Source: Gammaproteobacteria bacterium
GTDB lineage: Bacteria; Pseudomonadota; Gammaproteobacteria; Burkholderiales; Burkholderiaceae_C
DNA length: 64,000 nucleotides
Direction: 5' to 3'
NCBI GenBank assembly: GCA_018828125.1
Contig: JAHJWB010000023.1
Coordinates: 62,001-126,000, forward strand
A program made the position numbers and the translations under genes. The notes beneath the pieces were generated by a model that worked only from the letters and a program-made list of their open reading frames with translations, was not told where the DNA came from and made no database searches. How positions within the stretch are numbered: position 1 is the first letter of the stretch; each line of letters begins with the position of its first letter. Shown piece after piece: positions 50,293 through 60,087 of this stretch.

Positions 50293-51357
50293 TCAGGCTT
50301 CGGCGGGGTAGAACATCTTGCGGGTGGGCACGTTTTCGACCGCTTTGGCAATGGCGCCAATGTGGTCGGGTGTGGTGCCGCAGCAGCCGCCCAGAATGTT
50401 GACCAGCCCCTCGGCCGCGAATTCGTGCACCAGGCGGCTGGTGATCTCGGGCGTTTCGTCAAAACCGGTGTCGCTCATGGGGTTGGGCAGGCCGGCATTG
50501 GGGTAGCAGCTGATGAACGTGTCCTCGGCCACGCGGTTCAGCTCCTGGATGTAGGGCCGCATCAGAGTCGCGCCCAGCGCGCAGTTGAGGCCAATGGCCA
50601 GCGGGCGCGAGTGGCGCACGCTGTGCCAGAAGGCAGTGACGGTCTGGCCTGAGAGGATGCGGCCCGAGGCGTCAGTAACGGTGCCGCTGATGATGAGCGG
50701 AAGGCGTTCGCCGCTGTTCTCAAAAAACTCGTCGATGGCAAACAGCGCGGCCTTGGCGTTGAGGGTGTCGAAAATGGTTTCGACCAACAACACGTCGGCG
50801 CCGCCTTCGACCAGCGCCTCAACCTGCTCGTAATATGCCGCGCGCAGCTGCTCGAAATCGACATTGCGCGCGCCGGGGTCGTTGACGTCGGGGCTGATGC
50901 TGGCCGTCTTGGGTGTGGGGCCGAGGGCGCCGGCCACAAAACGGGGTTTGTCGGGGGTCGAATACTTGTCGCAGGCGGCGCGGGCGAGCTGGGCCGACTT
51001 GAGGTTCATCTCACGCGCCAGCTCGGCCATCTTGTAGTCCTCCTGCGCCACCGTGGTCGCGCCGAAGGTGTTGGTTTCGATCAGGTCGGCACCAGCGGCC
51101 AGATAGCGCTCGTGGATGTCGCGGATCACGTCGGGGCGCGTGATGCTCAGCAGCTCGTTGTTGCCCTTCACATCGCGCGGAAAGTCCTTGAACCGGTCAC
51201 CCACCGCGCCAGGTCCCGTGTAGCCCTCGCCCCGGTACTGCGCCTCGCCCAGCTTGAAGCGCTGGATCATGGTGCCCATGGCACCGTCAAGGATGACGAT
51301 GCGTTCGCTGAGGATGTCAGGGAGCTGAGAGGCGCGGGTGTAGTGGAGGGCTTGCAT
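50293..51357 (-). CDS. metH: Methionine synthase, homocysteine-binding domain (split MetH)
   Basis: 354 residues, the N-terminal domain of MetH as a separate protein. [13 protein letters not shown], the [20 protein letters not shown] block, and the zinc ligands in GLNCALGA and [12 protein letters not shown] are present. It must act with the 912-residue part at 19.3-22.0 kb. It ends with a normal stop and not in a broken frame, so this is a stable split and not a pseudogene. No SAH riboswitch is visible in its 136-base upstream gap. Confidence 0.96.
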   Translation of the reverse strand: MQALHYTRASQLPDILSERIVILDGAMGTMIQRFKLGEAQYRGEGYTGPGAVGDRFKDFPRDVKGNNELLSITRPDVIRDIHERYLAAGADLIETNTFGATTVAQEDYKMAELAREMNLKSAQLARAACDKYSTPDKPRFVAGALGPTPKTASISPDVNDPGARNVDFEQLRAAYYEQVEALVEGGADVLLVETIFDTLNAKAALFAIDEFFENSGERLPLIISGTVTDASGRILSGQTVTAFWHSVRHSRPLAIGLNCALGATLMRPYIQELNRVAEDTFISCYPNAGLPNPMSDTGFDETPEITSRLVHEFAAEGLVNILGGCCGTTPDHIGAIAKAVENVPTRKMFYPAEA

Positions 51358-51493
51358 AGGGCGCTATTGTAGAAAGTGCCCAAACACCTTCCGAGACGTG
51401 TCAGTTTTTGTAACTTTGTCCGATATGATGCCCCGCGCCGCAGCGTAACGCGCGCCTAAAAAAACGAATTTTTAATGGGAGGGAGTCTTTTTC

Positions 51494-52075
51494 ATGACAT
51501 CAAAACGCTCTATTTTTCTTGCACTGCCACTCGCCGCATTGACTTGTGTATTTCTGGTCGGCTGCGCCGGCCCTGCACCGAATTACGCACCGTCGGTAGA
51601 CAACGTAGAACGGCTGAAGAAGACGGACTCAGCAGGAGTCAAGGTGGGGACGTTTAGTCCCAAGCCGGGAATGCAAAACCCGGATGCCATCGCGCTGCGC
51701 GCATCTTCCATGGTGTCGCCCGTAGGCAAAAATTTCGGCGACTACCTGGCAGCCGCTTTGCGAGCGGAACTCGAAATGGCCAAGTTGCATTCGCCCGCCT
51801 CCCCCATCGAGGTTTCAGGCACTCTTTTGCACAACAACATCAATGCGGGAGGTATCCAAACCAACGACGGACAGTTGGAAGCGCAGTTTGTCGTGAAGTA
51901 CGGATCGGAAGTGCGTTACGACAAGACCAAGAAAATCACCCGTCAGTGGGAGGGTGCTTTCGCTGGGGCGGTCGCTATTCCGCAAGCCGCGAACAACTAT
52001 CCCTTGATGGTTCAAGACCTGCTGGGGAGTCTTTTTGCCGATCCCGATTTCATCACCGCCGTCAAAAAGCGCTAA
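51494..52075 (+). CDS. Lipoprotein, unknown function (first of a pair)
   Basis: 193 residues. Signal ending FLVGC (Cys near residue 24). Blocks such as LHSPASPIEVSGTLLHNNIN and TRQWEGAFAGAVAIPQAANN suggest a mixed fold seen in small outer-membrane lipoproteins. It has GGGAGG upstream. It forms an operon with the next lipoprotein (9-base gap). Base composition is less G+C-rich than the neighbours. Confidence 0.8.
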   Translation: MTSKRSIFLALPLAALTCVFLVGCAGPAPNYAPSVDNVERLKKTDSAGVKVGTFSPKPGMQNPDAIALRASSMVSPVGKNFGDYLAAALRAELEMAKLHSPASPIEVSGTLLHNNINAGGIQTNDGQLEAQFVVKYGSEVRYDKTKKITRQWEGAFAGAVAIPQAANNYPLMVQDLLGSLFADPDFITAVKKR

Positions 52076-52084
52076 GAGGCTTCC

Positions 52085-52681
52085 ATGTTCCGACGCATTC
52101 TTATTCTTACGTCCAGCATTGCTTTTGCGCTTCTTCTGGGAGGCTGTGCGCATCCAATTTCCATGGCGCCAAATTTGGCAGTAGTTCAGCCTGTCGCCGG
52201 CAACCCCGTGTTGGACAAGAAAGTGGGCTACCACATTTCGGCGGCCGCGAAAGCGGTCGAAGTCACAACACCCGGAGGCGGAGGCGACAAGGTGCGGTAT
52301 TTCCCGTATCGGGATCTTGAACCTGGTCTCTACAAAGCCCTTGGGGTAGTGTTTCGCGATGTAGCAAAGATCAACAACCCAGCAGACGCAGCGGAGGTAG
52401 GTGCCAGCGGGATCAATCTGCTGATTACCCCTGAGATCACCACCGATTCTTCGTCAGAAAGTCCGTTTACCTGGCCACCCACTTCTTTCACGGTAACGCT
52501 CACTTGCCAAATCAAAGACATTCAAGGCAAGACATTGGATACGCTGCGAGTAGAAGGACGCGGTCAAGCAGAATTCTCAGAGTTCAAAACTAATTTCTCT
52601 TTGGCCGCGGTCAGGGCAAGCGACGACGCTTTGGCGAAACTGATGGTTGCGTTGCGCCAGTCCACGGCACTCGCGAAGTAA
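52085..52681 (+). CDS. Lipoprotein, unknown function (second of a pair)
   Basis: 198 residues. Signal ending LLGGC (Cys near residue 21). Contains [20 protein letters not shown] and [20 protein letters not shown], which recall the YajG/DUF4136-like strands of envelope lipoproteins; this is only a resemblance. A perfect hairpin follows the stop. Confidence 0.78.
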   Translation: MFRRILILTSSIAFALLLGGCAHPISMAPNLAVVQPVAGNPVLDKKVGYHISAAAKAVEVTTPGGGGDKVRYFPYRDLEPGLYKALGVVFRDVAKINNPADAAEVGASGINLLITPEITTDSSSESPFTWPPTSFTVTLTCQIKDIQGKTLDTLRVEGRGQAEFSEFKTNFSLAAVRASDDALAKLMVALRQSTALAK

Positions 52682-52694
52682 TCCTGAGTTTCAT

Positions 52695-52719
52695 GCCTCG
52701 GCCCTGTGTGGGCCGAGGC
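52695..52719 (+). terminator. Hairpin after the lipoprotein operon
   Basis: GCCTCGGCCC, five-base loop, GGGCCGAGGC: ten perfect pairs, 13 bases past the stop. No T tract follows, so termination is only likely. Confidence 0.6.
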
Positions 52720-53040
52720 TGGGCGCCAAAGTCTCTCGCCGTCACCTGCAGCGCAAACATGGGACACCAAGCATCCTTATGCTTATCGGCAACTCCAAAC
52801 TTACAACGTTCGCTCGGAATTGCAAATCCTGGAAGAGAACGTCAGCCCTGCTGTGAAGCACCTAAATCTGCTTGCAGTGCCTGCCAAATCAAGAAATATC
52901 GAGACCGCGACCTCTCTGTAAGGACTGCGGCTTCTCAGCCTCCCCAAACACTGCTCTCGCGCAAAGCGAGTGCATTAGCAAGGCTCTGGCACCAGCGCAC
53001 AATAAGCCCTCTCGCCAATGCGCCCCGACACGGAAAAATT

Positions 53041-53100
53041 TGGGGCGAATTGGCATCTAGCGCTTTTTATAAAAGCGTTTTAAGCTATCAAATTCAGAGC
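53041..53100 (+). repeat. Dispersed repeat A, copy 8 (diverged)
   Basis: CGAATTGGCATCTAGCGCTT, then AAAAGCGTTTTAAGCTATCA and AATTCAG. It lies immediately before the probable recQ start. Confidence 0.8.
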
Positions 53101-53106
53101 ATCCGT

Positions 53107-55011
53107 TTGTCTTCTCGTCCCTGCCCCGCTTCGTCCCCCGCCCACACCGTTCTGCACGACGTTTTTGGCTACGAGCAGTTTCGCGGCCCGCAGCAGGGCA
53201 TCGTCGAGCACGTGATTGCGGGCGGCGATGCGCTGGTGCTCATGCCCACCGGTGGCGGCAAGTCGCTGTGCTACCAGGTGCCCGCCATCGTGCGCCAGCA
53301 GCAGGGGCGCGGGGTGACCATCGTGATTTCGCCGCTGATTGCGCTGATGCACGATCAAGTGGGGGCGCTGCACGAGGCGGGGGTGAGCGCGGCGTTTCTG
53401 AATTCCACGCTGAGCTACGATGAAACGCAAGATGTGGAGCTGCGTCTGCAGACGGGCGACATCACGCTGCTGTATGCGGCGCCCGAGCGGCTGAATACGC
53501 CGCGTTTTCTGGGCCTGCTCGACAGCCTGTACCAAGGCGGACACCTGTCGCTGTTTGCCATCGACGAGGCGCACTGCGTCAGCCAGTGGGGACACGACTT
53601 CCGCCCAGAGTACCGCGCGCTCACGGTGTTGCATGAACGTTATGCGGGCGTGCCGCGCATTGCGCTCACGGCCACGGCGGACGACCTCACACGCGCCGAC
53701 ATCATCGAGCGACTACAGCTGGAAGACGCGCGGCTGTTCATCAGCAGCTTTGACCGGCCCAACATCCGCTACCGCATTGAAGAGAAGAAGGATGTCACCA
53801 CCCAACTGCTGCGCTTCATCGAGCGCGAACACCCGGGCGAGGCGGGCGTGGTGTATTGCCAGTCGCGAAAACGGGTGGAAGAGCTGGCGGCCACGCTGAG
53901 CGACGCAGGCCTGAATGCGCTGCCTTACCACGCGGGCCTGGACATCAAGGTGCGCCAGAAGAACCAGGACCGCTTTCTGCGCGAAGAAGGCATCGTGATG
54001 GTGGCCACCATTGCGTTTGGCATGGGCATCGACAAACCTGACGTGCGTTTTGTGGCCCATGTGGACATGCCCAAGAACATCGAGGGCTACTACCAGGAGA
54101 CCGGCCGCGCCGGCCGCGACGGGTTGAATGCCGATGCCTGGATGGCCTATGGCCTGAACGACGTGGTCAACCAGCGCCGCATGATCGACGAGAGCCCGGC
54201 GGGCGAAGAGTTCAAAGCGGCGTTGCGCGGCAAACTCGATGCGCTGCTGGCGCTGGCCGAAGCCACCGACTGCCGCCGTGTGCGGCTGCTGGCCTACTTT
54301 GGCGAGCAATCCACACCCTGCGGCAATTGCGACAACTGCCTGAACCCGCCTGCGGTGTGGGATGCCACCGATGCGGCGCGCAAGCTGCTGTCCACCATCT
54401 ACCGCGTGAACCAGGCCAGCGGCATCAGCTTTGGCACCGGGCACATCATGGACATCCTGCGCGGCAAGAAGACCGAGAAGGTGGCGCAGTTTGGACACGA
54501 AAAGATTTCCACTTTTGGCATCGGTGCGGACCTGTCGGAGCCGCAATTGCGCGGGGTACTGCGCCAGCTGATCGCCACCGGCGCCCTAGGGCTGCAGAAG
54601 GTGATGCTGGACAGCGGCCACAGCTTTGACACGCTGTGCCTGACCGAAGGTTCACGCGCCGTGCTCAAGGGCGATGTTCCGGTGCAGTTGCGCGAGTCGG
54701 TGTCGTCTGCACCCGCCAAACGCACGCGTACACGCAAGGGCACTGGCAGCGCGCCCCCCGCCGCGGCTGCCAACCTGGGGCCGGACGCGCAGGTGCGGTT
54801 CATCAATCTCAAGGCCTGGCGCGCCGAGGTGGCGCGCGAGCACAACCTGCCTGCGTATGTGATCTTTCACGATGCCACGCTGGCGGCCATTGCCGAGCGC
54901 GCGCCAGGCACGCTGGACGATCTGCAAGGCATCAGCGGGATGGGGGCGAAAAAACTGGAAGCGTATGGCGCCGAGGTGTTGCGCGTGTGTGTGCAGGGGT
55001 CGGGCGGTTAG
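53107..55011 (+). CDS. recQ: ATP-dependent DNA helicase RecQ
   Basis: 634 residues if started at TTG 53107 ([20 protein letters not shown]). Helicase motifs: [46 protein letters not shown], the [20 protein letters not shown] block, and [10 protein letters not shown]. The zinc-binding CGNCDNC and a C-terminal HRDC domain are present. It unwinds DNA in repair and fork processing. There is no ATG near the N-terminus; TTG is the best candidate and sits at the end of a repeat A copy, so the start is uncertain. Confidence 0.93.
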   Translation: MSSRPCPASSPAHTVLHDVFGYEQFRGPQQGIVEHVIAGGDALVLMPTGGGKSLCYQVPAIVRQQQGRGVTIVISPLIALMHDQVGALHEAGVSAAFLNSTLSYDETQDVELRLQTGDITLLYAAPERLNTPRFLGLLDSLYQGGHLSLFAIDEAHCVSQWGHDFRPEYRALTVLHERYAGVPRIALTATADDLTRADIIERLQLEDARLFISSFDRPNIRYRIEEKKDVTTQLLRFIEREHPGEAGVVYCQSRKRVEELAATLSDAGLNALPYHAGLDIKVRQKNQDRFLREEGIVMVATIAFGMGIDKPDVRFVAHVDMPKNIEGYYQETGRAGRDGLNADAWMAYGLNDVVNQRRMIDESPAGEEFKAALRGKLDALLALAEATDCRRVRLLAYFGEQSTPCGNCDNCLNPPAVWDATDAARKLLSTIYRVNQASGISFGTGHIMDILRGKKTEKVAQFGHEKISTFGIGADLSEPQLRGVLRQLIATGALGLQKVMLDSGHSFDTLCLTEGSRAVLKGDVPVQLRESVSSAPAKRTRTRKGTGSAPPAAAANLGPDAQVRFINLKAWRAEVAREHNLPAYVIFHDATLAAIAERAPGTLDDLQGISGMGAKKLEAYGAEVLRVCVQGSGG

Positions 55012-55067
55012 CCGATAAAGCGGTGAAGCGGTGCTGCAGACAAGCAGCCCGTTCAAGCCTTCACGTC

Positions 55068-56132
55068 CTACTTCTTGGCTGCGTCGCTCAGCAAGGTCTG
55101 GGTAATGGCACGCCCGATCTGCTCGAACGCGCGACCCGCGTCGCGGTGCTCGTCCAGGTCTTCTGCGCAGGTGGCCACGATGACAGCCGCGCGGCCACCG
55201 TCTTGCGGATTGATCACCCCCATGTGGCAGGCACGGCCGAGCTGCGTGCCCGTTTTGTGAATAAAGCGCACGGTGCGCGGCAGGCCCGCCTCCAGCCGGT
55301 AGGCGTCATAGGTTTCGTATTTGAGGTCGGTGAACAAACGCTGGAGGTTTGGGGGCGACACCAGTTGGCCGGTGACCAAACGCTCCAGCATGCCGCCATA
55401 GGCCGACAGCGGCGCGCTGTTGACCTGCGTGGCGTAATAGCGTGCGTAGGCCTCTTCCATGGTCTTCACCCGCAGTGCGCTTTTGTCGACCTGCAGCGTG
55501 CGCACCAGCGCATCCACCCGCTTGGGGCCCATGGGCACGGCGGCAAGTCGCACCAGGTCCATGTTGGGCAGCTTGCGTGCGTCGGGGTGCAGTGCGCCAT
55601 ACACGTCCTGGCGCACTTGCGTGAAGGTGGTGATGCGGTTGAACCCCTGCGGGCCCAGATAGAAGCGGGCGCGGTGATTGAGTGCGTCTTCGCCGATGGT
55701 GCGCACCAGCATGTTGGCGGCGGTGTTATCGCTTTCCATCAACATGCGTTTGAGCAGCGCTTCCACACCGTACGACGTCCCGCTCTTTTGCCACACCACG
55801 TTGCCGGACCCGTCGATCTTGTCGGTGTCCTGGAGCGTGACTTGTTGTGAAAGCTTGAGCTTTCCCGCCTCGGACTCTTGCAGAACTGCGATGGCAATGG
55901 GCAACTTGGCCGACGAGCCCAGGTACCAGGGTCGGTCGGCTTGGTAGTTCAGGGTTTCGCCATTGTCCAGGCGCTTGATGTACACGCCCAATTGGCCGGG
56001 CGTGGCTTTGTCGATGCGTTCGATGTGCTGGCGCAACGCGTCGGTCCAGTCGGCGCCATGCACCGCCAGGCTAGCGGTTGTGAGCGCCAGCGCGAGACAC
56101 AGGGTGCGCGGCAGGTAGGCACAAGGGGTCAT
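55068..56132 (-). CDS. Class-A-beta-lactamase-like serine hydrolase (paralogue 1)
   Basis: 354 residues from ATG 56132, with GGAAG upstream. Signal peptide ends near VHGAD. SxxK (LGSSAKLP), SDN (MESDNTAANML) and KTG (FIHKTGTQ) are all present. After SDN the sequence runs QGFNRITTFTQVRQDVYG, with no E-x-x-L-N omega-loop motif, so the deacylating Glu of true class A enzymes seems absent. It may be a DD-peptidase-like or a slow-turnover enzyme. It overlaps its upstream paralogue by about 60 bases. Confidence 0.85.
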   Translation of the reverse strand: MTPCAYLPRTLCLALALTTASLAVHGADWTDALRQHIERIDKATPGQLGVYIKRLDNGETLNYQADRPWYLGSSAKLPIAIAVLQESEAGKLKLSQQVTLQDTDKIDGSGNVVWQKSGTSYGVEALLKRMLMESDNTAANMLVRTIGEDALNHRARFYLGPQGFNRITTFTQVRQDVYGALHPDARKLPNMDLVRLAAVPMGPKRVDALVRTLQVDKSALRVKTMEEAYARYYATQVNSAPLSAYGGMLERLVTGQLVSPPNLQRLFTDLKYETYDAYRLEAGLPRTVRFIHKTGTQLGRACHMGVINPQDGGRAAVIVATCAEDLDEHRDAGRAFEQIGRAITQTLLSDAAKK

Positions 56133-57312
56133 GGGGTCTTCCATCGGTCAACAGACCAGACTTGCAAATGGCCGCGCCCACGTCCTGGAGGGCACGGTCC
56201 GAACGGGCAGTGAGCAGTTCACCGCGGGTGCAGGCCACCACCACCACCCGCCGGTCGAGCCCCCCCAGGCGCGGCACGCTGATGAGGCCTGCGTCGCAAG
56301 TGCGCGCGCGCTGGGTGCCTGTTTTGTGGGCAAAACGCGCGGTAGCGGGGAGGCCCGCCTTGATCCGCCGGGCTCCGGTCTGCACCCGCTCCATTACCCG
56401 CAGCAGGTAGCGGGTGTGGGCCGCGTTCAATACCTGTCCATCCACTACCTGGTGCAGCAGGTTCGCGTACGCATCCAGGCGGCCCGAGTTGAGGCCGCTG
56501 TCGTAGTAAGCCTCGAACGCCTCTGCCACGCTGGCGCGCTGGAACGAAGCGGCCGGCACATGCAGGAGCCGGGCGAGGGTCTGGAGCCGTTCCGCATCGT
56601 TAGGCTGCTTCTTGAGCGCGAGGAAATCATTCCCCGTCAGGTGCGCGGCTTCTGGCGTGAGATACCCATACGCATGTCGCCGCACATCGGCCAACGTGGT
56701 AATGCGCTCGATCCCTTGCGGCACCAGTTGCTCTACGAGCGCGTTCACGGCCCGGATACCCACCAGGCCAATCAGCATGTCGCTGGCGGTGTTGTCGCTG
56801 TGAATGATCATTTGCTCCAGGAGATACCGCACGCTGAGCGAAGCGCCCACCGACTTTGAGTTGGTGTGACCCGCGCCATCCACGTAGTCGGCGGCGCGCA
56901 CGCGCAGTTGCGTGTCGAGCGTGAAATCGCCGCGCTCCACAGCCTGCAGCACCGCCAGTGCGACCGGCACCTTCACGGTTGACGCCAAGTACCAGCGCTC
57001 ATTGCCATGGTGCGAGACCGCCACGCCGGTCTCCAGATCGCGTACATACACGCCGAGGCCAGCAGTATGCCGACCGGCCACCAAACTCAGCTCAGCCTGC
57101 AGTAGTTCGGCCCATACGGGCTGCACCGGCAAGCTGTCGTGAGCGCGCGCTGGGATTGCGCCCAAGACGAGGGCCGCGGCAGTCCCCAGCGAAGCGCCCC
57201 ACACCAAAAACTGGGCCCAGCGCTGGGCCGAAAATCCGGTTGGACAGGCGGCGAGGCAATTGATAAAAGCGCCCCCGTAGGGGGCCAGCAAAACAGCGAT
57301 TGCAACCTCCAA
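56071..57312 (-). CDS. Class-A-beta-lactamase-like serine hydrolase (paralogue 2)
   Basis: Up to 413 residues. SxxK (LASTVKVP), SDN (IIHSDNTASDML) and KTG (FAHKTGTQ) present; again the omega-loop Glu is not evident (IERITTLADVRRHAYG). Shared blocks with paralogue 1 show a tandem duplication. The start is unclear: the frame opens at TTG 57312, and the signal peptide seems to begin near VWGASLGTAAALVLGAIPAR, so GTG or TTG codons downstream are possible. The last ~20 residues overlap the first codons of paralogue 1. Confidence 0.8.
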   Translation of the reverse strand: MEVAIAVLLAPYGGAFINCLAACPTGFSAQRWAQFLVWGASLGTAAALVLGAIPARAHDSLPVQPVWAELLQAELSLVAGRHTAGLGVYVRDLETGVAVSHHGNERWYLASTVKVPVALAVLQAVERGDFTLDTQLRVRAADYVDGAGHTNSKSVGASLSVRYLLEQMIIHSDNTASDMLIGLVGIRAVNALVEQLVPQGIERITTLADVRRHAYGYLTPEAAHLTGNDFLALKKQPNDAERLQTLARLLHVPAASFQRASVAEAFEAYYDSGLNSGRLDAYANLLHQVVDGQVLNAAHTRYLLRVMERVQTGARRIKAGLPATARFAHKTGTQRARTCDAGLISVPRLGGLDRRVVVVACTRGELLTARSDRALQDVGAAICKSGLLTDGRPHDPLCLPAAHPVSRAGAHNR

Positions 57313-57414
57313 AGCCTGTCACCGTACTACGGCGCAGTTCAGGCGTTCGTAACACGCTGTGATGTCAGGGCGAATAGGTGCGTACGAAGTTATGGGCCGC
57401 ACCCAGCAGAAGTA

Positions 57415-57470
57415 TGAATTTGATAGCTATCAACGATTGATAGATAAGAGCTAGAGCTCATTTTCATCTG
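57415..57470 (-). repeat. Dispersed repeat A, copy 9 (diverged)
   Basis: GAATTTGATAGCTATCAACG, then TGATAGATAAGAGCTAGAGC. Two changes weaken the palindrome. It lies between the divergent hydrolase and ilvA genes. Confidence 0.75.
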
Positions 57471-57572
57471 AATTTTTGTCTTCACAGGGGGCGCGAGGCC
57501 GGGCGCAGAGCCACCGTGCTACATGCCAACACGTGCAGACCATGTCTGCTGGCGCTGCGCCACAATCGCGCC

Positions 57573-58772
57573 ATGCTCACCCTCCAAGACATCCGCGACG
57601 CCGCCGTCCGCCTGCAAGGCCATGTGCTAGACACCCCCTGTGTGGAATCCAAGACGCTCTCGCAGATTGTGGGCGCGCAGGTTTACCTCAAGTTTGAGAA
57701 TCTGCAGTTCACAGCCTCCTTCAAGGAGCGCGGCGCCTGCAACCGGCTCACGCTGCTGTCCGACGAGGAGCGCGCGCGGGGAGTGGTGGCCATGAGTGCG
57801 GGCAACCACGCGCAGGGCGTTGCCTACCACGCGCAGCGCCTGGGCTTGCGGGCAGTCATCGTGATGCCGCGCTTCACCCCTGGCGTGAAGGTGGAGCGCA
57901 CTCGCGGCTTTGGGGCCGAGGTGGTGCTGCATGGCGACACGCTGGAAGAAGCCCGCGCCCATGCCTATGCGCTGGCCGACGCCCAAGGGCTGACCTTTGT
58001 TCACCCCTATGACGATGAAGGTGTCGCCGCGGGGCAGGGCACCCTGGGGCTGGAGATGCTGCAGGCGGTGCCAGACTTGGACACGCTGATCATTGCGGTG
58101 GGCGGAGGCGGGTTGATCTCGGGCGTGGCCACCGCCGCCAAGGCCGTCAAACCTGGCATTGAGATCGTCGGGGTGCAAACCGCGCGCTTTCCCGCCATGG
58201 TGAATGCAGTGAAGGGCACCCACCACCCGCAAGGCACATCGACCATCGCCGAGGGCATTGCCGTCGGCACGCCGGGCAAGATCACGCAGGAGATCGTCAA
58301 GCGTCTGGTGGACGACCTGGTACTGGTGGACGAGGGCGACATTGAGCAGGCGGTGCTGATGCTGCTCGAAATCGAGAAAACCCTGGTCGAAGGTGCCGGC
58401 GCCGCAGGGCTGGCTGCACTGGTGCGCTACCCCGACCGCTTCAAAGGCAAACGCGTGGGCTTGGTGCTGTGCGGCGGCAACATAGACCCCTTGCTATTGG
58501 CGGCCATCATCGAACGAGGCATGGTGCGTTCGGGACGATTGGCGCGCATCAAGGTCAGCGCGCGCGATGTACCTGGCGTGCTGGCGCGCATCACGGCCAC
58601 CGTGGCCGATGCCGGGGCCAACATTGAGGAGGTGCACCACCAACGCGCCTTCACCATGTTGGCCGCCCAGAATGTTGAGATCGAATTGGTGCTGCAAACG
58701 CGCGGCAAGAGCCATGTCGATGACGTGCTGACGCAACTGCGCTCTGCGGGCATGGAAGCGGACCTGATCTGA
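57573..58772 (+). CDS. ilvA: Threonine dehydratase (IlvA/TdcB type with ACT domain)
   Basis: 399 residues from ATG 57573 (MLTLQDIRDAAVRLQGHV). PLP Lys in TASFKERGACNRL, SAGNHAQGVAYHAQ, VGGGGLISGVATA, LCGGNID, and a C-terminal ACT domain (about 325-399). The one-ACT layout matches the TIGR01127 group, shorter than E. coli IlvA (514). It deaminates threonine to 2-oxobutanoate. Frames upstream of 57573 are not supported. Confidence 0.95.
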   Translation: MLTLQDIRDAAVRLQGHVLDTPCVESKTLSQIVGAQVYLKFENLQFTASFKERGACNRLTLLSDEERARGVVAMSAGNHAQGVAYHAQRLGLRAVIVMPRFTPGVKVERTRGFGAEVVLHGDTLEEARAHAYALADAQGLTFVHPYDDEGVAAGQGTLGLEMLQAVPDLDTLIIAVGGGGLISGVATAAKAVKPGIEIVGVQTARFPAMVNAVKGTHHPQGTSTIAEGIAVGTPGKITQEIVKRLVDDLVLVDEGDIEQAVLMLLEIEKTLVEGAGAAGLAALVRYPDRFKGKRVGLVLCGGNIDPLLLAAIIERGMVRSGRLARIKVSARDVPGVLARITATVADAGANIEEVHHQRAFTMLAAQNVEIELVLQTRGKSHVDDVLTQLRSAGMEADLI

Positions 58773-58850
58773 GCCTGCGCAGGGGTTTTGGCGCTGCACC
58801 CGCGGCGGCGGCTAGAATTGCGCAAGTTTTAAGCATCTGGAGCCCACCCC

Positions 58851-58997
58851 ATGTCCGATCACAACACATCGCATACCCCCGAAACACACCCAGTCGACGC
58901 CGTGGAAAACGTGGTGCCCCTGATGCCCGTGGTTCTGCCCGTGGTCGGTGGCGTCATGATTTTTCTGCTGGCCTTTATTGCCGTCTACATGGCCTGA
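58851..58997 (+). CDS. Small single-helix membrane protein, 48 residues
   Basis: ATG 58851 to TGA 58995-58997. A polar, His/Thr-rich N-terminus ([15 protein letters not shown]) is followed by one long hydrophobic segment (about 25-48: [20 protein letters not shown]). GGAG upstream (GGAGCCCACCCC before ATG). It ends just before a strong terminator, so it is a separate transcript from queC. No family recognised; the clean ribosome binding site, helix and terminator argue that it is real. Confidence 0.7.
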   Translation: MSDHNTSHTPETHPVDAVENVVPLMPVVLPVVGGVMIFLLAFIAVYMA

Positions 58998-59016
58998 TCG
59001 CTTCGATCATCGTCAC

Positions 59017-59042
59017 AACCCCGCAGTGCGGGGTTTTTTTTT
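59017..59042 (+). terminator. Terminator after the 48-residue gene
   Basis: AACCCCGC, AGT loop, GCGGGGTT, then a run of T. It separates the small gene from queC. Confidence 0.9.
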
Positions 59043-59070
59043 GTCTCGCCCCCTTTTTCAGGAGAACTCC

Positions 59071-59781
59071 ATGAGACCCGGACACGCCCTTGTTCTTTTT
59101 TCTGGCGGGCAAGACTCCACCACATGCCTGGCTTGGGCGCTGGAGCATTTCGCCCATGTGGAGACCATTGGTTTTGACTACGGCCAGCGCCACCATGTCG
59201 AGCTGCAGGCCCGCCAGACCGTCTTGTCATCCCTTCGCGCGCAATTTCCACACTGGGCCACGAAGCTGGGGGAAGACCACATGATCGACCTGGCGGTGCT
59301 GGGCCACATCAGCGATACCGCACTGACCAGCGAAACGGAGATCCAGATGACCGCGGCAGGGCTGCCCAACACCTTCGTGCCGGGGCGCAACCTTTTGTTC
59401 TTTAACTTGGCAGCTGCCGTGGGCTACCGTCGCGGCCTGTACACGCTGGTCGGCGGCATGTGCGAAACCGACTTTTCGGGCTACCCGGACTGCCGCGACG
59501 ACACCCTCAAGGCCTTGCAGGTGGCCGTGTCGCTGGGCATGGGGCAACGCTTTACCTTCGACACGCCGCTGATGTGGCTGGGCAAGGCGGAGACCTGGGA
59601 GTTGGCCCGCGCGCTGGGAGGGCAGGCGCTGGTCGATGTCATCGTGAAGGACTCACACACCTGCTACCACGGTGTGCGCGACACGTTGCACGCCTGGGGC
59701 TACGGTTGCGGCACGTGCCCCGCCTGCGCTCTGCGCAAGGCAGGATATGAACGGTGGAAGGCGACCCCAGAGTCAGTTTGA
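59071..59781 (+). CDS. queC: 7-cyano-7-deazaguanine synthase
   Basis: 236 residues from ATG 59071 ([18 protein letters not shown]), with AGGAG upstream. PP-loop [26 protein letters not shown], and the zinc Cys cluster [12 protein letters not shown] with the earlier SHTCYHG are intact. It makes preQ0 from 7-carboxy-7-deazaguanine in queuosine synthesis. No other que gene lies in the window. Confidence 0.96.
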   Translation: MRPGHALVLFSGGQDSTTCLAWALEHFAHVETIGFDYGQRHHVELQARQTVLSSLRAQFPHWATKLGEDHMIDLAVLGHISDTALTSETEIQMTAAGLPNTFVPGRNLLFFNLAAAVGYRRGLYTLVGGMCETDFSGYPDCRDDTLKALQVAVSLGMGQRFTFDTPLMWLGKAETWELARALGGQALVDVIVKDSHTCYHGVRDTLHAWGYGCGTCPACALRKAGYERWKATPESV

Positions 59782-60087
59782 CTCCCAAATGCGCCATTTC
59801 GAATGCCTTTGGAAGGCATAAAGTCATGCTTTTTTTGCATGATTTTTACCGCAGTCTGACAGACAATCGGGCGGCAGATTCATAAAATTGACATTCCAGC
59901 CGACCCGCGGAATCCGTGGAACTAGCCTCCACCCGTGGGGCTGACACACGCTCCCGCCCGCCGACTGAGCACGAAAGCCGTTTTTTCAAAGGCAGCGCTC
60001 AGCATCCGCATATTGCGCCAGGCCTTGCCGCGATCCGCCGGGTCCGCTTCCTTTGAAAAAACTGATTTTCAACTTAGGAAGCTCCCG
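59782..60087. other. Long leader region of pckG
   Basis: No gene. The main feature is the long inverted repeat 59980-60062 in the probable 5' untranslated region of pckG. Confidence 0.7.
59980..60062 (+). promoter_or_regulatory. Structured leader of pckG with a perfect 13-base inverted repeat
   Basis: GTTTTTTCAAAGG (59980-59992) pairs exactly with CCTTTGAAAAAAC (60050-60062); the loop of 57 bases is G+C-rich and can form inner stems. It ends 25 bases before the pckG ATG, close to the ribosome binding site TTAGGAAG. I do not recognise it as a known riboswitch. Confidence 0.55.

Larger units (their letters stand above)
52682..53106. other. Intergenic region before recQ
   Basis: The frame of recQ stays open here, but the translation has no similarity to RecQ and is low in structure. 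It holds a hairpin (52695-52719) and a repeat A copy at 53041-53100. Confidence 0.6.
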
